Of a stretch of DNA of 64,000 bases, positions 19,150 to 28,120 are shown one piece after another; position 1 is the stretch's first letter; the number at the start of each line of letters is the position of its first letter. The DNA comes from Streptomyces sp. NBC_00285 (GTDB lineage: Bacteria; Actinomycetota; Actinomycetes; Streptomycetales; Streptomycetaceae): positions 5,394,001-5,458,000 of the forward strand of contig NZ_CP108055.1 of assembly GCF_036174265.1 (NCBI RefSeq), in the 5' to 3' direction. Under the pieces are notes generated by a model. The model saw nothing but the letters and a program-made list of their open reading frames with translations, did no database searches and had not been told where the DNA came from. A program made the position numbers and the translations under genes.

Positions 19150-20016
19150 GTGCCGATTCCTTCTCTCGCTGCTCTGCCCATCCGTCGTCTGACGCTTCGC
19201 GATCTCCATGCCTGCGCCGACTTGTCCGTGGACCGGGGGTGGCCGCGTGAGGAGCACAAGTGGCGCCTCCTCCTCGCGGCCGGAAAGGGCTATGGCATCG
19301 ACGACCCCGCCGGAGGTCTCGTCACTGCCTGCGTGATCACGGAGTACGGCCCGTACAGCCAACCCGATCTGGGAGCGATCGGAATGGTGCTGGTCGCCGA
19401 ACGGCACGCCCGCCAGGGCATCGGACGTCGGCTCATGCGTCACGTCCTCTCCACGATGGACACCACCCCGCTGACTCTGCACGCGACGCCCTATGGCCGC
19501 CCGCTCTACGAGGAACTGGGCTTCAAGGTCACCGGCCGAGCGGAGATGCTGCAGGGGCACTTCACCCCCGTCGGCCCGGCGCCCACGATGAGCACACGTC
19601 CAGCCACCGCCGAGGACCTCGCCGCGATCCTCCGGCTCGACGAAGAAGTGCTCGGCACCGACCGCACGCACCTCATCACCCGGCTGCCCGCCTTCGCCGA
19701 CCAGTTGCGAGTCGCCGAGGAGAACGGCCGGATCCTCGGATACGCGGCTGCCTGGCCCAACATGCACACCCATGTCGTGGGCCCTCTGATCGCTCGTGAT
19801 TCCGAAACGGCACAGGCCCTCCTCGCCTCCCTCGCCGCCGGCACCGACCGACCGCTGCGCACCGACATCGATGTACGGCACGAAGGGCTGCTGGAGTGGG
19901 CCAAGGAACGCGGGCTGGCATCGGTCGCCTTCAACGCGGTGATGACGTACGGGATCCCCGAGTTACCGGGTGACTGGAGCAGGCGGTTCGCTCCGCTGAC
20001 GGTGGCGGCGGTCTGA
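19150..20016 (+). CDS. GNAT acetyltransferase (two-domain) with a TTA codon
   Basis: About 288 residues. The N-terminal GNAT core has the acetyl-CoA loop RHARQGIGRRLM and the family pattern TPYGRPLYEELGF. A second degenerate acetyltransferase-like half follows after MSTRPATAEDLAAILRLDEE. It transfers acetyl from acetyl-CoA to an unknown amine. The GTG at 19150 is the best start I see, though the ribosome-binding site is weak. Codon 272 (19963-19965) is TTA, so late translation may depend on the bldA tRNA. It ends 25 bp from the convergent MFS gene. Confidence 0.78.
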   Translation: MPIPSLAALPIRRLTLRDLHACADLSVDRGWPREEHKWRLLLAAGKGYGIDDPAGGLVTACVITEYGPYSQPDLGAIGMVLVAERHARQGIGRRLMRHVLSTMDTTPLTLHATPYGRPLYEELGFKVTGRAEMLQGHFTPVGPAPTMSTRPATAEDLAAILRLDEEVLGTDRTHLITRLPAFADQLRVAEENGRILGYAAAWPNMHTHVVGPLIARDSETAQALLASLAAGTDRPLRTDIDVRHEGLLEWAKERGLASVAFNAVMTYGIPELPGDWSRRFAPLTVAAV

Positions 20017-20041
20017 GACGCCCGCACGGGCTGAGCGTCGC

Positions 20042-21253
20042 TCAGTGATGCACGGCCGCCGTCCGCTGCTCGGCGGGCGCTGCCCCTGCCACGGCGGAGT
20101 CGGCCTTACCGTCCCTGCGTTCCAGCGCAGCAGAGACGAACACCAGGAGCAGGGCCGCCGCGGCCAGGGCTGCGCCCACCCAGTTGGGGGCCGTGTAGCC
20201 GAAGCCGGCTGAGATAACCAGGCCGCCGAGCCAGGCGGAAAGTGCGTTGCCGAGGTTGAAGGCACCGATGTTGACGGCTGAGGCAAGCGTGGGTGCCTCA
20301 TGTGCCTGGTCGAGGACCCGCTTCTGCAACGGCGGTACGGCGGCAAATCCCAGGGCACCGATGAACAGGATCGTGACGCCGGCCAGGATCTTGTTGTGCG
20401 CGGTGAGCGTGAAGAGGGCGAGTACGACGGCCAGGGCACCCAGGGAGACGAACAGCAGGGGCATCAGGGCGCGGTCGGCATACCTGCCGCCGATGAGATT
20501 GCCCCCGACCATGCCGAGCCCGAAGAGGACCAACAGCCACGTCACCGAACCGTCGGCGAAGCCGGTCACGTGGGTCATCATCGGTGCGATGTAGGTGATG
20601 GCGGCGAAGACGCCGCCGAAGCCGAGGACGGTCATCGCCATGGCAAGCAGCACCTGGACGTTCTTGAAGGCTGCCAGTTCGTGCCGCAGGCGTACGCCCT
20701 CCGCCCGGGGCATCTCGGGGACGAGCCTGGCGATGCCGACCAGGCCGACGACACCAAGGGCCGCAACGATCGTGAAGGTGAGACGCCAGCCGGCGGTCTG
20801 CCCGATCAGCGTGCCGAGCGGGACGCCGACGACATTGGCGACGGTCAGACCGGTGAACATCATCGCGATGGCTCCGGCCTTCTTGTCCGGAGCAACAAGG
20901 TCGGCAGCGACGACCGAACCGATGCCGAAGAAGGCCCCATGGGCGAGGGAGGCGACCACTCGGCCGATCAGCATGACACTGAACGTGGGGGCGAGGGCGG
21001 AGAGCAGGTTGCCCACGATGAAGAGCCCCATCAGCAGCATCAGCATCCGCTTACGGGGGATCTTGGTGCCGAGTGCGGTCATGAGCGGGGCGCCGAGCAT
21101 GACGCCGAGCGCGTAGCCGGTGACCAGGAAGCCGGCGGTGGGGATGGAGACTCCGAAGTCGTCCGCGACCTCGGGAAGCAGCCCCATGATCACGAACTCG
21201 GTCGTTCCGATTCCGAAGGCCCCGATCGCGAGGGCCAGAAGCGCGAGCGGCAT
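20042..21253 (-). CDS. MFS efflux transporter (AraJ/chloramphenicol-type DHA1)
   Basis: A 403-residue 12-helix transporter. It begins MPLALLALAIGAFGIGTTEF and GLLPEVADDFGVSIPTAGFL, then GYALGVMLGAPLM, typical of the DHA1 drug-efflux family that includes AraJ-like and Cmx-type proteins. The loop-2/3 motif appears as LGTKIPRKRMLMLLMGLFI. It probably exports small molecules by proton antiport; the substrate is unknown. ATG at 21253 was chosen over a longer frame because residue 1 then abuts the first helix. A decayed MarR-like gene is divergent beside it. Confidence 0.86.
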   Translation of the reverse strand: MPLALLALAIGAFGIGTTEFVIMGLLPEVADDFGVSIPTAGFLVTGYALGVMLGAPLMTALGTKIPRKRMLMLLMGLFIVGNLLSALAPTFSVMLIGRVVASLAHGAFFGIGSVVAADLVAPDKKAGAIAMMFTGLTVANVVGVPLGTLIGQTAGWRLTFTIVAALGVVGLVGIARLVPEMPRAEGVRLRHELAAFKNVQVLLAMAMTVLGFGGVFAAITYIAPMMTHVTGFADGSVTWLLVLFGLGMVGGNLIGGRYADRALMPLLFVSLGALAVVLALFTLTAHNKILAGVTILFIGALGFAAVPPLQKRVLDQAHEAPTLASAVNIGAFNLGNALSAWLGGLVISAGFGYTAPNWVGAALAAAALLLVFVSAALERRDGKADSAVAGAAPAEQRTAAVHH

Positions 21254-21310
21254 GAGGAAGTGACACCTTCCGAGAAGATTGCAGAAGCTTGTTGCGCACG
21301 ATAACAATAA

Positions 21311-21333
21311 TTGCATGCGCGCTATATATGCAA
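21311..21333. promoter_or_regulatory. Candidate MarR-type operator
   Basis: TTGCAT-N11-ATGCAA is an inverted repeat in an AT-rich stretch (21300-21335) between the MFS gene and the MarR remnant, where a MarR repressor would normally bind to control both. Confidence 0.45.
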
Positions 21334-21413
21334 CCGATGGCTACCTCGGGTCGCCTCTTCCTCCGGCAGGCGCCTCGGAGCGAAGGAATCAGGCTCGTCG
21401 TCCGGCTACCCAT

Positions 21414-21545
21414 CTCAAGGTCCGCGGCCCGCTCCACCGCTGCCTGCACCCCACCGACCGCCGCAGCATCTACAGCAACGTCACCGACACCGGCCACACT
21501 CTCTGCGAACAGGCCCGCCCCACCGACGAGGCACTGGGGGCCTGA
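21414..21545 (+). pseudogene. MarR-family regulator remnant
   Basis: The frame ending at 21545 encodes HLKVRGPLHRCLHPTDRR then SIYSNVTDTGHTLCEQARP. This closely matches the wing and helix-5 part of MarR proteins (LVxRG-LVxR-xPxDRR-S-xVxxTxxG). The helix-turn-helix and N-terminal half are missing, and there is no start or ribosome-binding site near it. The position, divergent from an MFS efflux gene, is exactly where a MarR repressor gene is expected. I read this as a truncated or decayed regulator. Confidence 0.6.
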
Positions 21546-21606
21546 AGCCCACACCGTCCCCGGACCTGCGGTGCCCCTTCAGGAGAACCCCGCATAGGGT
21601 GCGGTC

Positions 21607-22059
21607 ATGGGAGATCTCCACATCCGGCCCGCCACGACTGACGACGTCTCCGCGATCGTCGCCATGCTCGCCGACGACCCGCTGGGCGCCCGCCGCGAAT
21701 CACCGGACGACCTGGCTCCCTACCTGGCCGCGTTGGAGCGCCTGTCCGCTGACCCGAACCAGCATGTGGTCGTCGCCACGCGCGAGGATCGAGTGGTCGG
21801 CACGCTTCAGCTCACGGTGATTCCGGGGCTGTCGCGACGCGGTGCCACCAGGTCGATTGTCGAAGGGGTACGCATCCACGCCGACGCGCGCGGCAGCGGT
21901 CTCGGGACCCGTCTCATCCAGTGGGCGATCGACGAGTCCCGGCGCCAGGACTGCCGGCTGATCCAGCTGACGTCCGACAACACCCGTACCGACGCCCACC
22001 GTTTCTATGAGCGGCTCGGCTTCACGGCCTCACACATGGGCTTCAAGCTAGAGCTGTGA
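21607..22059 (+). CDS. GNAT acetyltransferase
   Basis: A 150-residue single-domain GNAT. It starts MGDLHIRPATTDDVSAIVAM, carries the acetyl-CoA-binding loop ARGSGLGTRLIQWAIDESRR, and ends with the usual DAHRFYERLGFTASHMGFK. The substrate is unknown. ATG at 21607 is the natural start; the preceding bases (TAGGGTGCGGTC) give only a weak ribosome-binding site. A perfect parS site follows it. Confidence 0.87.
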   Translation: MGDLHIRPATTDDVSAIVAMLADDPLGARRESPDDLAPYLAALERLSADPNQHVVVATREDRVVGTLQLTVIPGLSRRGATRSIVEGVRIHADARGSGLGTRLIQWAIDESRRQDCRLIQLTSDNTRTDAHRFYERLGFTASHMGFKLEL

Positions 22060-22103
22060 CCCTCCCCCGCGGGACATGCGCTCACGGTATGGCGAGGGGC
22101 GTT

Positions 22104-22117
22104 GTTTCACGTGAAAC
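22104..22117. other. parS site (perfect)
   Basis: GTTTCACGTGAAAC in the gap between convergent GNAT and beta-lactamase-like genes. Confidence 0.92.
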
Positions 22118-22159
22118 AACGTGCTGATCGGGCGATCGGGCAAAGGAGCGCAAGGGGTC

Positions 22160-23545
22160 CTACCCGATGCCCCGCCACCCCTCCGGGTCCACGCCGCCCG
22201 GCACGGAAGACCCCTCGTCGTACGGCTGCCGCGTGAACACGAAGGAGCCGAGGTCCAGATGGTCCACGGACCCGTCAGGGCGCCGTACGGCCCTCAGGAG
22301 TTCCCCCTGGAAGTAGCCCTCCAGTCCGGTCCAGGTGCCGTCACCGTTGGACCGGAACCGCGAGCGGCGGCCCGCACCCGACAGAGGTTCCAGCGAGACG
22401 AGTCCGTCCGCCGTCAACCGCAGGGCGAATCCATTGGTCCCCCAGTACCACTGCCCCGCCAACTCCAGTACGGACGAGTCGACTTCCCGCATCGGGCGCC
22501 ACGGCTCAGGAATCCTGGGCTCGGCCTCGGCGACGATCCGTACGAGATCCGCGCCGACGACGGACAGCATCGGGCCGGAGGTGCAGTTGGCAAGCACGAC
22601 CGCCGCGACGTCGTCCGACACACTGATCGTGAGGTTCGCGAGGAAGCCCGGTAGCGAACCCGAATGACCCACGAGCAGTCGGCCGTCGCGGTACTGAACC
22701 TGCATTCCGAGCCCGTACGAAGCGCCGTCAGCGAGGTCACCGATCCCGGCCGGCGCCGCGGGCGTACGCATCTCCCGCACGCTCTCCGCGCTCAGGACCC
22801 GGTCGTCGCCGTTTGCCAGAAAGACCGCGAAACGCGCCAAGTCGGCTGTGGTGGACCAGAGTTGACCTGCGGAAGCCATAAGCCCGAGGTCTTCGGTGGG
22901 TTCGGGCAGCATCACGTCGGCCCACGGATGTACCGCCCAGCCTCCCGCATGCGGTGCTTCGGGGTGACCGCTCGTGCGGTACAGACCCAGAGGTGCCAGT
23001 ACTTCACGCCGGAGCACCTCCTCCCAGGGAGCCCCTCGCAGCTTCTCGACGAGCGCCCCCAGCAGGGTGTAGCCGGGGTTCGAATAGTGGAAGCGGCGGC
23101 CGGCCGGATGCAGGAAGGGCTGCTCACCCAGCACATCGGCGAGTTCGGGACGCAGAGCCTCGGACGTGCGCTCCCACCAGGGCGCAGGGGACTCGGCCGC
23201 CAATCCACCGGTGTGGGCGAGCAGTTCGGCGACGGTGGCCTCCCCCGCCCCCGTGCCGGCCACGTGCTTCTCCAACGGATCACCGAGGTCGAGCAGCCCC
23301 TCGTCGCGCAGCCGCAGGACGAGGACAGCGGTGAAAGTCTTGGTGATCGACCCGATCCGGTACTGCACGTTCTCGTCCGGGCCGTGTCCGTCCACCGAGG
23401 TACACGATCCGTGCCACACAGCCCGTCCGCCCCGCACGACCGCCGCGACCAACGACGGCGACCGCCCCTCGGCCTGGGCCACGGCAATTCGGTGCAGCAG
23501 CGCCCGTCGTGTGCCGGGAAGCAGGTCTTCCTCTGATGTCTTCAT
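22160..23545 (-). CDS. Serine hydrolase of the beta-lactamase/class C family
   Basis: A 461-residue protein with the SxxK nucleophile motif in YRIGSITKTFTAVLVLRLRD near residue 72, the YSN motif in RFHYSNPGYTLLGALVEKL, and a KTG-like HSGSLPG block near residue 310. A C-terminal accessory domain of about 110 residues follows. Such proteins are esterases, DD-peptidases or beta-lactamases; no signal peptide is evident, so an intracellular esterase or peptidase is as likely as a resistance enzyme. ATG at 23545 follows GGGATGG. Confidence 0.82.
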   Translation of the reverse strand: MKTSEEDLLPGTRRALLHRIAVAQAEGRSPSLVAAVVRGGRAVWHGSCTSVDGHGPDENVQYRIGSITKTFTAVLVLRLRDEGLLDLGDPLEKHVAGTGAGEATVAELLAHTGGLAAESPAPWWERTSEALRPELADVLGEQPFLHPAGRRFHYSNPGYTLLGALVEKLRGAPWEEVLRREVLAPLGLYRTSGHPEAPHAGGWAVHPWADVMLPEPTEDLGLMASAGQLWSTTADLARFAVFLANGDDRVLSAESVREMRTPAAPAGIGDLADGASYGLGMQVQYRDGRLLVGHSGSLPGFLANLTISVSDDVAAVVLANCTSGPMLSVVGADLVRIVAEAEPRIPEPWRPMREVDSSVLELAGQWYWGTNGFALRLTADGLVSLEPLSGAGRRSRFRSNGDGTWTGLEGYFQGELLRAVRRPDGSVDHLDLGSFVFTRQPYDEGSSVPGGVDPEGWRGIG

Positions 23546-23965
23546 GCCCACAGTCCATCCCGTGGGGGATACGAACGTCGACTTCTTTAGCCCCGCGGAC
23601 GTCGCAGACCGCCGATGTGTTGTTCCCTGGCCGAACGCCCGACGGATCTGGCAGGTGATGGCAGGCAGAGCCATCGGGCACGTGGTGTCCACCGTGATGA
23701 CCGGGCCGTAGCCGAGCGGCCGGATGTCCTGGCCCTGAGCCTGCGGCAGGCGTTCACGGATCACATGGACTGGGTGCCCTGTGGCCCGCTGGCTCGGCAT
23801 GGCAACGGGCGGCCTTCTCGGGCGGGCACGAGAGGATGTCGGGATGACGTGGCGGGGAATCCGCCTCCAGCCCGACCTCCGGACAGCGCGTGGCCGGACC
23901 CCGGAACAACCACATCGCCGCGGCGGCCCTCGTACCCAGCACGATGCGACGAGCTGCTGCCGGCC
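23546..23965. other. 420-bp gap, no recognised gene
   Basis: Both strands are open for long stretches but no frame has a ribosome-binding site, recognisable motif or matching domain. It may contain decayed coding sequence. No obvious terminator or operator is seen. Confidence 0.4.
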
Positions 23966-25444
23966 TCAGGTCTGTGCCATGTCCACGAACCGCGAGTAAT
24001 GGCCCTGGAAGGCGACCGTGATCGTGGCCGTCGGGCCGTTACGGTGCTTGCCCACGATGATGTCCGCCTCGCCCGCGCGCGGTGATTCCTTCTCGTAAGC
24101 GTCCTCGCGGTGCAGCAGGATCACCATGTCGGCGTCCTGCTCGATGGAGCCGGACTCACGCAGGTCGGACACCATCGGCTTCTTGTCCGTGCGCTGCTCG
24201 GGACCACGGTTGAGCTGTGAGAGCGCGATCACCGGGACCTCCAGCTCCTTGGCGAGGAGCTTGAGGTTACGGGACATGTCCGAGACCTCCTGCTGGCGGC
24301 TCTCCTGGCGCTTGGATCCACCGGCCTGCATCAGCTGCAGATAGTCGATGATCACGAGCTTGATGTCGTTGCGCTGCTTCAGCCGCCTGCATTTCGCGCG
24401 GATCTCCATCATCGACAGGTTCGGGGAGTCGTCGATGTAGAGCGGCGCGGAGGACACCTCGGGCATCCTGCGCGCCAGCCGGGTCCAGTCCTCGTCCGTC
24501 ATGGTGCCCGAGCGCATGTGGTGCAGGGCCACCCGCGCCTCGGCCGACAGGAGACGCATCGCGATCTCGTTGCGCCCCATTTCGAGGGAGAAGATGACGC
24601 TGGCCAGGTTGTTCTTGATCGAGGCAGCGCGGGCGAAGTCCAGCGCGAGGGTGGACTTTCCCATGGCGGGACGCGCGGCGATGACGATCATCTGGCCCGG
24701 GTGCAGGCCGTTGGTGAGCGAGTCGAGGTCAGTGAAGCCGGTGGGCACACCGGTCATCTCGCCGCTGCGCGAGCCGATCGCCTCGATCTCGTCGAGCGCA
24801 CCCTCCATGATGTCGCCGAGCGGCAGATAGTCCTCGCTGGTGCGCTGCTCGGTGACGGCGTAGATCTCGGCCTGGGCCCGGTTGACGATCTCGTCGACGT
24901 CGTCGTCGGCCGCGTATCCCATCTGGGTGATGCGCGTACCGGCCTCGACCAGGCGGCGCAGGACCGCACGCTCGTGGACGATCTCCGCGTAGTACTCGGC
25001 GTTCGCCGCCGTCGGCACGGTCTGGACGAGGGTGTGCAGATACGATGCGCCGCCGACCTTGTTGATCTCACCGCGCTTGGTGAGCTCGGCGGCGATCGTG
25101 ATGGGGTCGGCCGGCTCGCCCTTGGCGTAGATGTCCAGGATCGCCTGGAAGATCGTCTCGTGGGCGGGCTTGTAGAAGTCGTGGCCCTTGATGACCTCGA
25201 CGACGTCGGCGATGGCGTCCTTGGACAGGAGCATGCCGCCGAGGACGGACTGCTCGGCGTCCAGGTCCTGGGGCGGCACCCGCTCGAAGGCCGTGCCTCC
25301 GCCGTCCCATTCGCCGCTGTCCCTGCCGCGATCATGCTGTTCGTCTCGGCCTCGGCCCCCGTCGCCGCGGCGGCGCGAGGAGGGCAGACGATCACTGGGA
25401 CCGCTGTCGGCCCACGGGTCGTCCAAGGGCTCGGAAATACTCAC
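23966..25444 (-). CDS. dnaB: Replicative DNA helicase DnaB
   Basis: A 492-residue helicase that unwinds DNA ahead of the fork as a hexamer. Residues 1-50 are a polar Arg/Gly/Asp-rich extension. The N-terminal collar domain begins RVPPQDLDAEQSVLGGMLLS. The RecA-like core has Walker A in AARPAMGKSTLALDFARAAS, Walker B around KLVIIDYLQLM, and the conserved LSQLNRGPEQRTDKKPMVSD then SIEQDADMVILLHRE. No intein is present. GTG at 25444 has GGAGG upstream. The upstream gap carries DnaA-box-like repeats. Confidence 0.97.
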   Translation of the reverse strand: MSISEPLDDPWADSGPSDRLPSSRRRGDGGRGRDEQHDRGRDSGEWDGGGTAFERVPPQDLDAEQSVLGGMLLSKDAIADVVEVIKGHDFYKPAHETIFQAILDIYAKGEPADPITIAAELTKRGEINKVGGASYLHTLVQTVPTAANAEYYAEIVHERAVLRRLVEAGTRITQMGYAADDDVDEIVNRAQAEIYAVTEQRTSEDYLPLGDIMEGALDEIEAIGSRSGEMTGVPTGFTDLDSLTNGLHPGQMIVIAARPAMGKSTLALDFARAASIKNNLASVIFSLEMGRNEIAMRLLSAEARVALHHMRSGTMTDEDWTRLARRMPEVSSAPLYIDDSPNLSMMEIRAKCRRLKQRNDIKLVIIDYLQLMQAGGSKRQESRQQEVSDMSRNLKLLAKELEVPVIALSQLNRGPEQRTDKKPMVSDLRESGSIEQDADMVILLHREDAYEKESPRAGEADIIVGKHRNGPTATITVAFQGHYSRFVDMAQT

Positions 25445-25626
25445 CGAGCCACCTCCTCCCGTCCGCCGAGCGGACCTCGCCGTGCTTCTCATTTCTACGG
25501 CACGGCACTGACAAATGGGACGCCCAACTCCGTTTCTGGCGCGTCGGTTTTGTGCTGCTTTCCAGACCGACGGACGGAGTGGGCGTCGGACCACCGTAGG
25601 CCCGCGGGCACCGTCAGCCAATCTGG

Positions 25627-25889
25627 TTATCCACAGGCCATGTGGACGACGGCCCGGATGCTGTGGAGAACTCCGCAAAACCTGTGCACGACCCGGTGGA
25701 CAGGCCTGTGAACAAGCTCCGCCCACTTCCCGGAACACCGCCTTGACCTGCATCTTCACCGTCCACCGGCTGTGCAGAAGAAAAACTTTCCCGGCTGGCT
25801 CAAGATCAGTTCGAGCTGTACACAGTGGCGCGCCCCGTACGAGCACAAGTAAGGGTTCAATCTTCATTGCATCCATTACCTGTGGACGA
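25627..25889. promoter_or_regulatory. DnaA-box-like cluster upstream of dnaB
   Basis: A perfect TTATCCACA lies at 25627-25635. Near matches to TGTGGACAA in the same gap are TGTGGACGA (25641-25649 and 25881-25889), TGTGGAGAA (25662-25670), TGTGCACGA (25683-25691), GGTGGACAG (25695-25703) and TGTGAACAA (25707-25715). Outside oriC this density is unusual and suggests DnaA binding between dnaB and the MATE gene. Clusters of DnaA boxes outside oriC that limit replication initiation are described for S. coelicolor; whether this is one of those cannot be told here. Confidence 0.68.
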
Positions 25890-25903
25890 TTAGATTGGTG
25901 CAC

Positions 25904-27241
25904 ATGACACAGGTGCCCGCGGCCTCCAAGGCCCCCCGGCGACAGCACGACCGTGAGATCGTCACACTCGCCGTTCCGGCCTTCGGCGCTCTCGTCGCCG
26001 AACCCCTCTTCGTCATGGCCGACAGCGCGATTGTCGGCCATCTGGGCACCGCGCAACTCGCGGGTTTCGGCATTGCCTCGGCCCTCCTTATGACGGCCGT
26101 CAGTGTCTTCGTCTTCCTCGCGTACGCCACCACGGCCGCCGTCGCCCGACGGGTAGGAGCCGGCGATCTCAAGATCGCCATCCGACAGGGCGTGGACGGA
26201 ATCTGGTTGGCCCTGCTGCTCGGCGTCGCAGTCATCGCCGTGGTCCTGCCTTCGGCACCCGCGATCGTGGCGGTCTTCGGTGCCTCGGACACCGCAGCCC
26301 CCTATGCCACCACCTACCTGCGCATCTCGGCCCTCGGCATCCCCGCCATGCTGATCGTGCTCGCCTCGACCGGTGTGCTCCGCGGGTTGCAGGACACGAG
26401 GACCCCGCTGTATGTCGCCGTCTCTGGCTTCGTCGCCAACGCCGTCCTCAACGTCGGCCTCGTCTACGGCGCCGACCTAGGTATCGCGGGATCCGCCTGG
26501 GGCACGGTCATCGCCCAGTACGGTATGGCGGCCGCCTACCTCGTGGTCGTCGTCCGCGGAGCCCGCAGACACGGCGCTTCCCTCCGTCCCGACACTGCAG
26601 GGATCAGGGCCTCCGCCCAAGCCGGCGTCCCTCTGCTGGTTCGCACGCTTTCCCTGAGAGCGATCCTGCTGATTGCCACGGCCGTCGCCGCCCGCCTGGG
26701 TAATGCCGACATCGCCGCCCACCAGATCATCCTGTCCTTGTGGAGCCTGCTCGCCTTTGCGCTCGATGCCATCGCCATCGCTGGGCAAGCCATCATCGGA
26801 CGCTATCTGGGTGCCGACGACATCGACGGTGCCCGCCAGGCATGCCGTCGAATGGTGGAGTGGGGCATCGCGGTCGGGGTCGTTCTCGGCGTGCTGGTCG
26901 TGCTCTCGCGCCCACTGCTCCTGCCTTTGTTCACCAGTGACGCCGCAGTCAAGGACACCGCCCTGCCCGCTCTGGTGATCGTGGCTCTCTCTCAGCCGAT
27001 CTGCGGTGTCGTCTTCGTCCTGGACGGCGTACTGATGGGCGCGGGGGACGGGCCCTACCTCGCCTGGGCCATGGTGATCACCCTGGCCACCTTCACCCCG
27101 GTGGCTCTTCTCGTCCCGGCATTGGGCGGCGGACTCACCGCACTGTGGGCAGCGATGACACTGATGATGACTGTGCGCATGCTGACACTCTGGCTACGAA
27201 CCCGCTCAGGCCGTTGGATCGTCACCGGCGCGACCCGCTGA
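25904..27241 (+). CDS. MATE-family efflux transporter (DinF-like)
   Basis: A 445-residue protein with about 12 helices and an N-terminal MATE half (EIVTLAVPAFGALVAEPLFV, MADSAIVGHLGTAQLAGFGI) repeated by a similar second half (NADIAAHQIILSLWSLLAFA, DGVLMGAGDG). It exports cationic or toxic compounds using Na+ or H+ gradients. The DinF subtype fits. The start is ATG at 25904, with TTG at 25895 possible; a -10-like TAGATT lies very close to the start. It is divergent from dnaB. Confidence 0.88.
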   Translation: MTQVPAASKAPRRQHDREIVTLAVPAFGALVAEPLFVMADSAIVGHLGTAQLAGFGIASALLMTAVSVFVFLAYATTAAVARRVGAGDLKIAIRQGVDGIWLALLLGVAVIAVVLPSAPAIVAVFGASDTAAPYATTYLRISALGIPAMLIVLASTGVLRGLQDTRTPLYVAVSGFVANAVLNVGLVYGADLGIAGSAWGTVIAQYGMAAAYLVVVVRGARRHGASLRPDTAGIRASAQAGVPLLVRTLSLRAILLIATAVAARLGNADIAAHQIILSLWSLLAFALDAIAIAGQAIIGRYLGADDIDGARQACRRMVEWGIAVGVVLGVLVVLSRPLLLPLFTSDAAVKDTALPALVIVALSQPICGVVFVLDGVLMGAGDGPYLAWAMVITLATFTPVALLVPALGGGLTALWAAMTLMMTVRMLTLWLRTRSGRWIVTGATR

Positions 27242-27243
27242 CC

Positions 27244-27257
27244 GTTTCACGTGAAAC
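27244..27257. other. parS site (perfect), first of a close pair
   Basis: GTTTCACGTGAAAC immediately after the MATE stop codon, 29 bp before a second perfect site. Confidence 0.92.
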
Positions 27258-27272
27258 ATCGCGGGCCGTCAC

Positions 27273-27286
27273 GTTTCACGTGAAAC
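27273..27286. other. parS site (perfect), second of a close pair
   Basis: GTTTCACGTGAAAC, 29 bp centre to centre from the previous site, about three DNA turns. Confidence 0.92.
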
Positions 27287-27301
27287 ACCATCCTGCGCGA
27301 A

Positions 27302-27334
27302 AGAGGGGCCGTACCCATGGGGTACGGCCCCTCT
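27302..27334. terminator. Bidirectional hairpin terminator
   Basis: AGAGGGGCCGTACCC (27302-27316) and GGGTACGGCCCCTCT (27320-27334) form a 15-bp perfect stem with a 3-nt loop between convergent MATE and rplI. Confidence 0.85.
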
Positions 27335-27361
27335 CACAACTGCTCAAGACGAACGCAGCGA

Positions 27362-27808
27362 TCAGGCCGCGACGACCTCGATGTTGACCTTGGCGGCAAC
27401 CTCGGGGTGCAGACGCACGGACGTCTCGTGGGCGCCCAGGGTCTTGATCGGCGAACCGAGCTCAATGCGGCGCTTGTCGACCTCGGGGCCACCGGAAGCC
27501 TTGATCGCCGAAGCGATGTCGGCCGGGGTGACGGAACCGAAGAGACGACCGGCGTCGCCGGAGCGGACAGCCAGACGGACCTTGACGGCCTCCAGCTGAC
27601 CCTTGACCTGGTTGGCCTGCTCGATGGTCTGGATCTCGTGGATCTTGCGAGCACGACGGATCTGCTCGACGTCCTTCTCGCCACCCTTGGTCCAGCGGAT
27701 AGCGAAATTCCGCGGGATCAGGTAGTTGCGAGCGTAACCGTCCTTGACGTCGACGACGTCGCCCGCGGCACCGAGGCCGGAGACCTCGTGAGTGAGGATG
27801 ATCTTCAT
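27362..27808 (-). CDS. rplI: 50S ribosomal protein L9
   Basis: A 148-residue L9. The N-terminus [20 protein letters not shown] and [20 protein letters not shown] are diagnostic. L9 binds 23S rRNA near the L1 stalk. ATG at 27808 follows a GGGAGGG site. Last gene of the rpsF-ssb-rpsR-rplI operon. Confidence 0.97.
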   Translation of the reverse strand: MKIILTHEVSGLGAAGDVVDVKDGYARNYLIPRNFAIRWTKGGEKDVEQIRRARKIHEIQTIEQANQVKGQLEAVKVRLAVRSGDAGRLFGSVTPADIASAIKASGGPEVDKRRIELGSPIKTLGAHETSVRLHPEVAAKVNIEVVAA

Positions 27809-27825
27809 GTTTCGGTCACCCTCCC

Positions 27826-28062
27826 TTATCGCGCGGTGGACGTGTAGGGCAGCAGCGCCATCTCACGGCTGTTCTTGACTGCCGTGGCGACGTCACGCTG
27901 ATGCTGCGTGCAGTTGCCGGTCACGCGGCGGGCACGGATCTTGCCGCGGTCGGAAATGAACTTCCGCAGCATGTTCGTGTCCTTGTAGTCCACGTACGTG
28001 ACCTTGTCCTTGCAGAATGCGCAGACCTTTTTCTTCGGCTTGCGCACAGGCGGCTTCGCCAT
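27826..28062 (-). CDS. rpsR: 30S ribosomal protein S18
   Basis: A 78-residue S18. It begins with a CxxC pair in [19 protein letters not shown] and continues with [19 protein letters not shown], the rRNA-binding core. The cysteines mark a zinc-ready (C+) form, but only two are visible, so zinc binding is uncertain. Strong AGGAG 7 bases upstream. Operon with rplI and ssb. Confidence 0.96.
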   Translation of the reverse strand: MAKPPVRKPKKKVCAFCKDKVTYVDYKDTNMLRKFISDRGKIRARRVTGNCTQHQRDVATAVKNSREMALLPYTSTAR

Positions 28063-28120
28063 GGTGTATCTCCTGTGTGATCAAGAAGTGTGGGTACGAC
28101 CCACCCTCCGGGCCAGAGGC

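Noticed and set aside
22160..23800. Longer reading of the beta-lactamase-like gene to 23800
   Set aside because: The extra 85 residues lack any resemblance to the family; the ATG at 23545 matches better.
27145..27387. Short open frame reading through parS as FHVKH-type peptides
   Set aside because: FHVKH and VSRET appear in several frames only because the parS palindrome is translated; no gene is supported.
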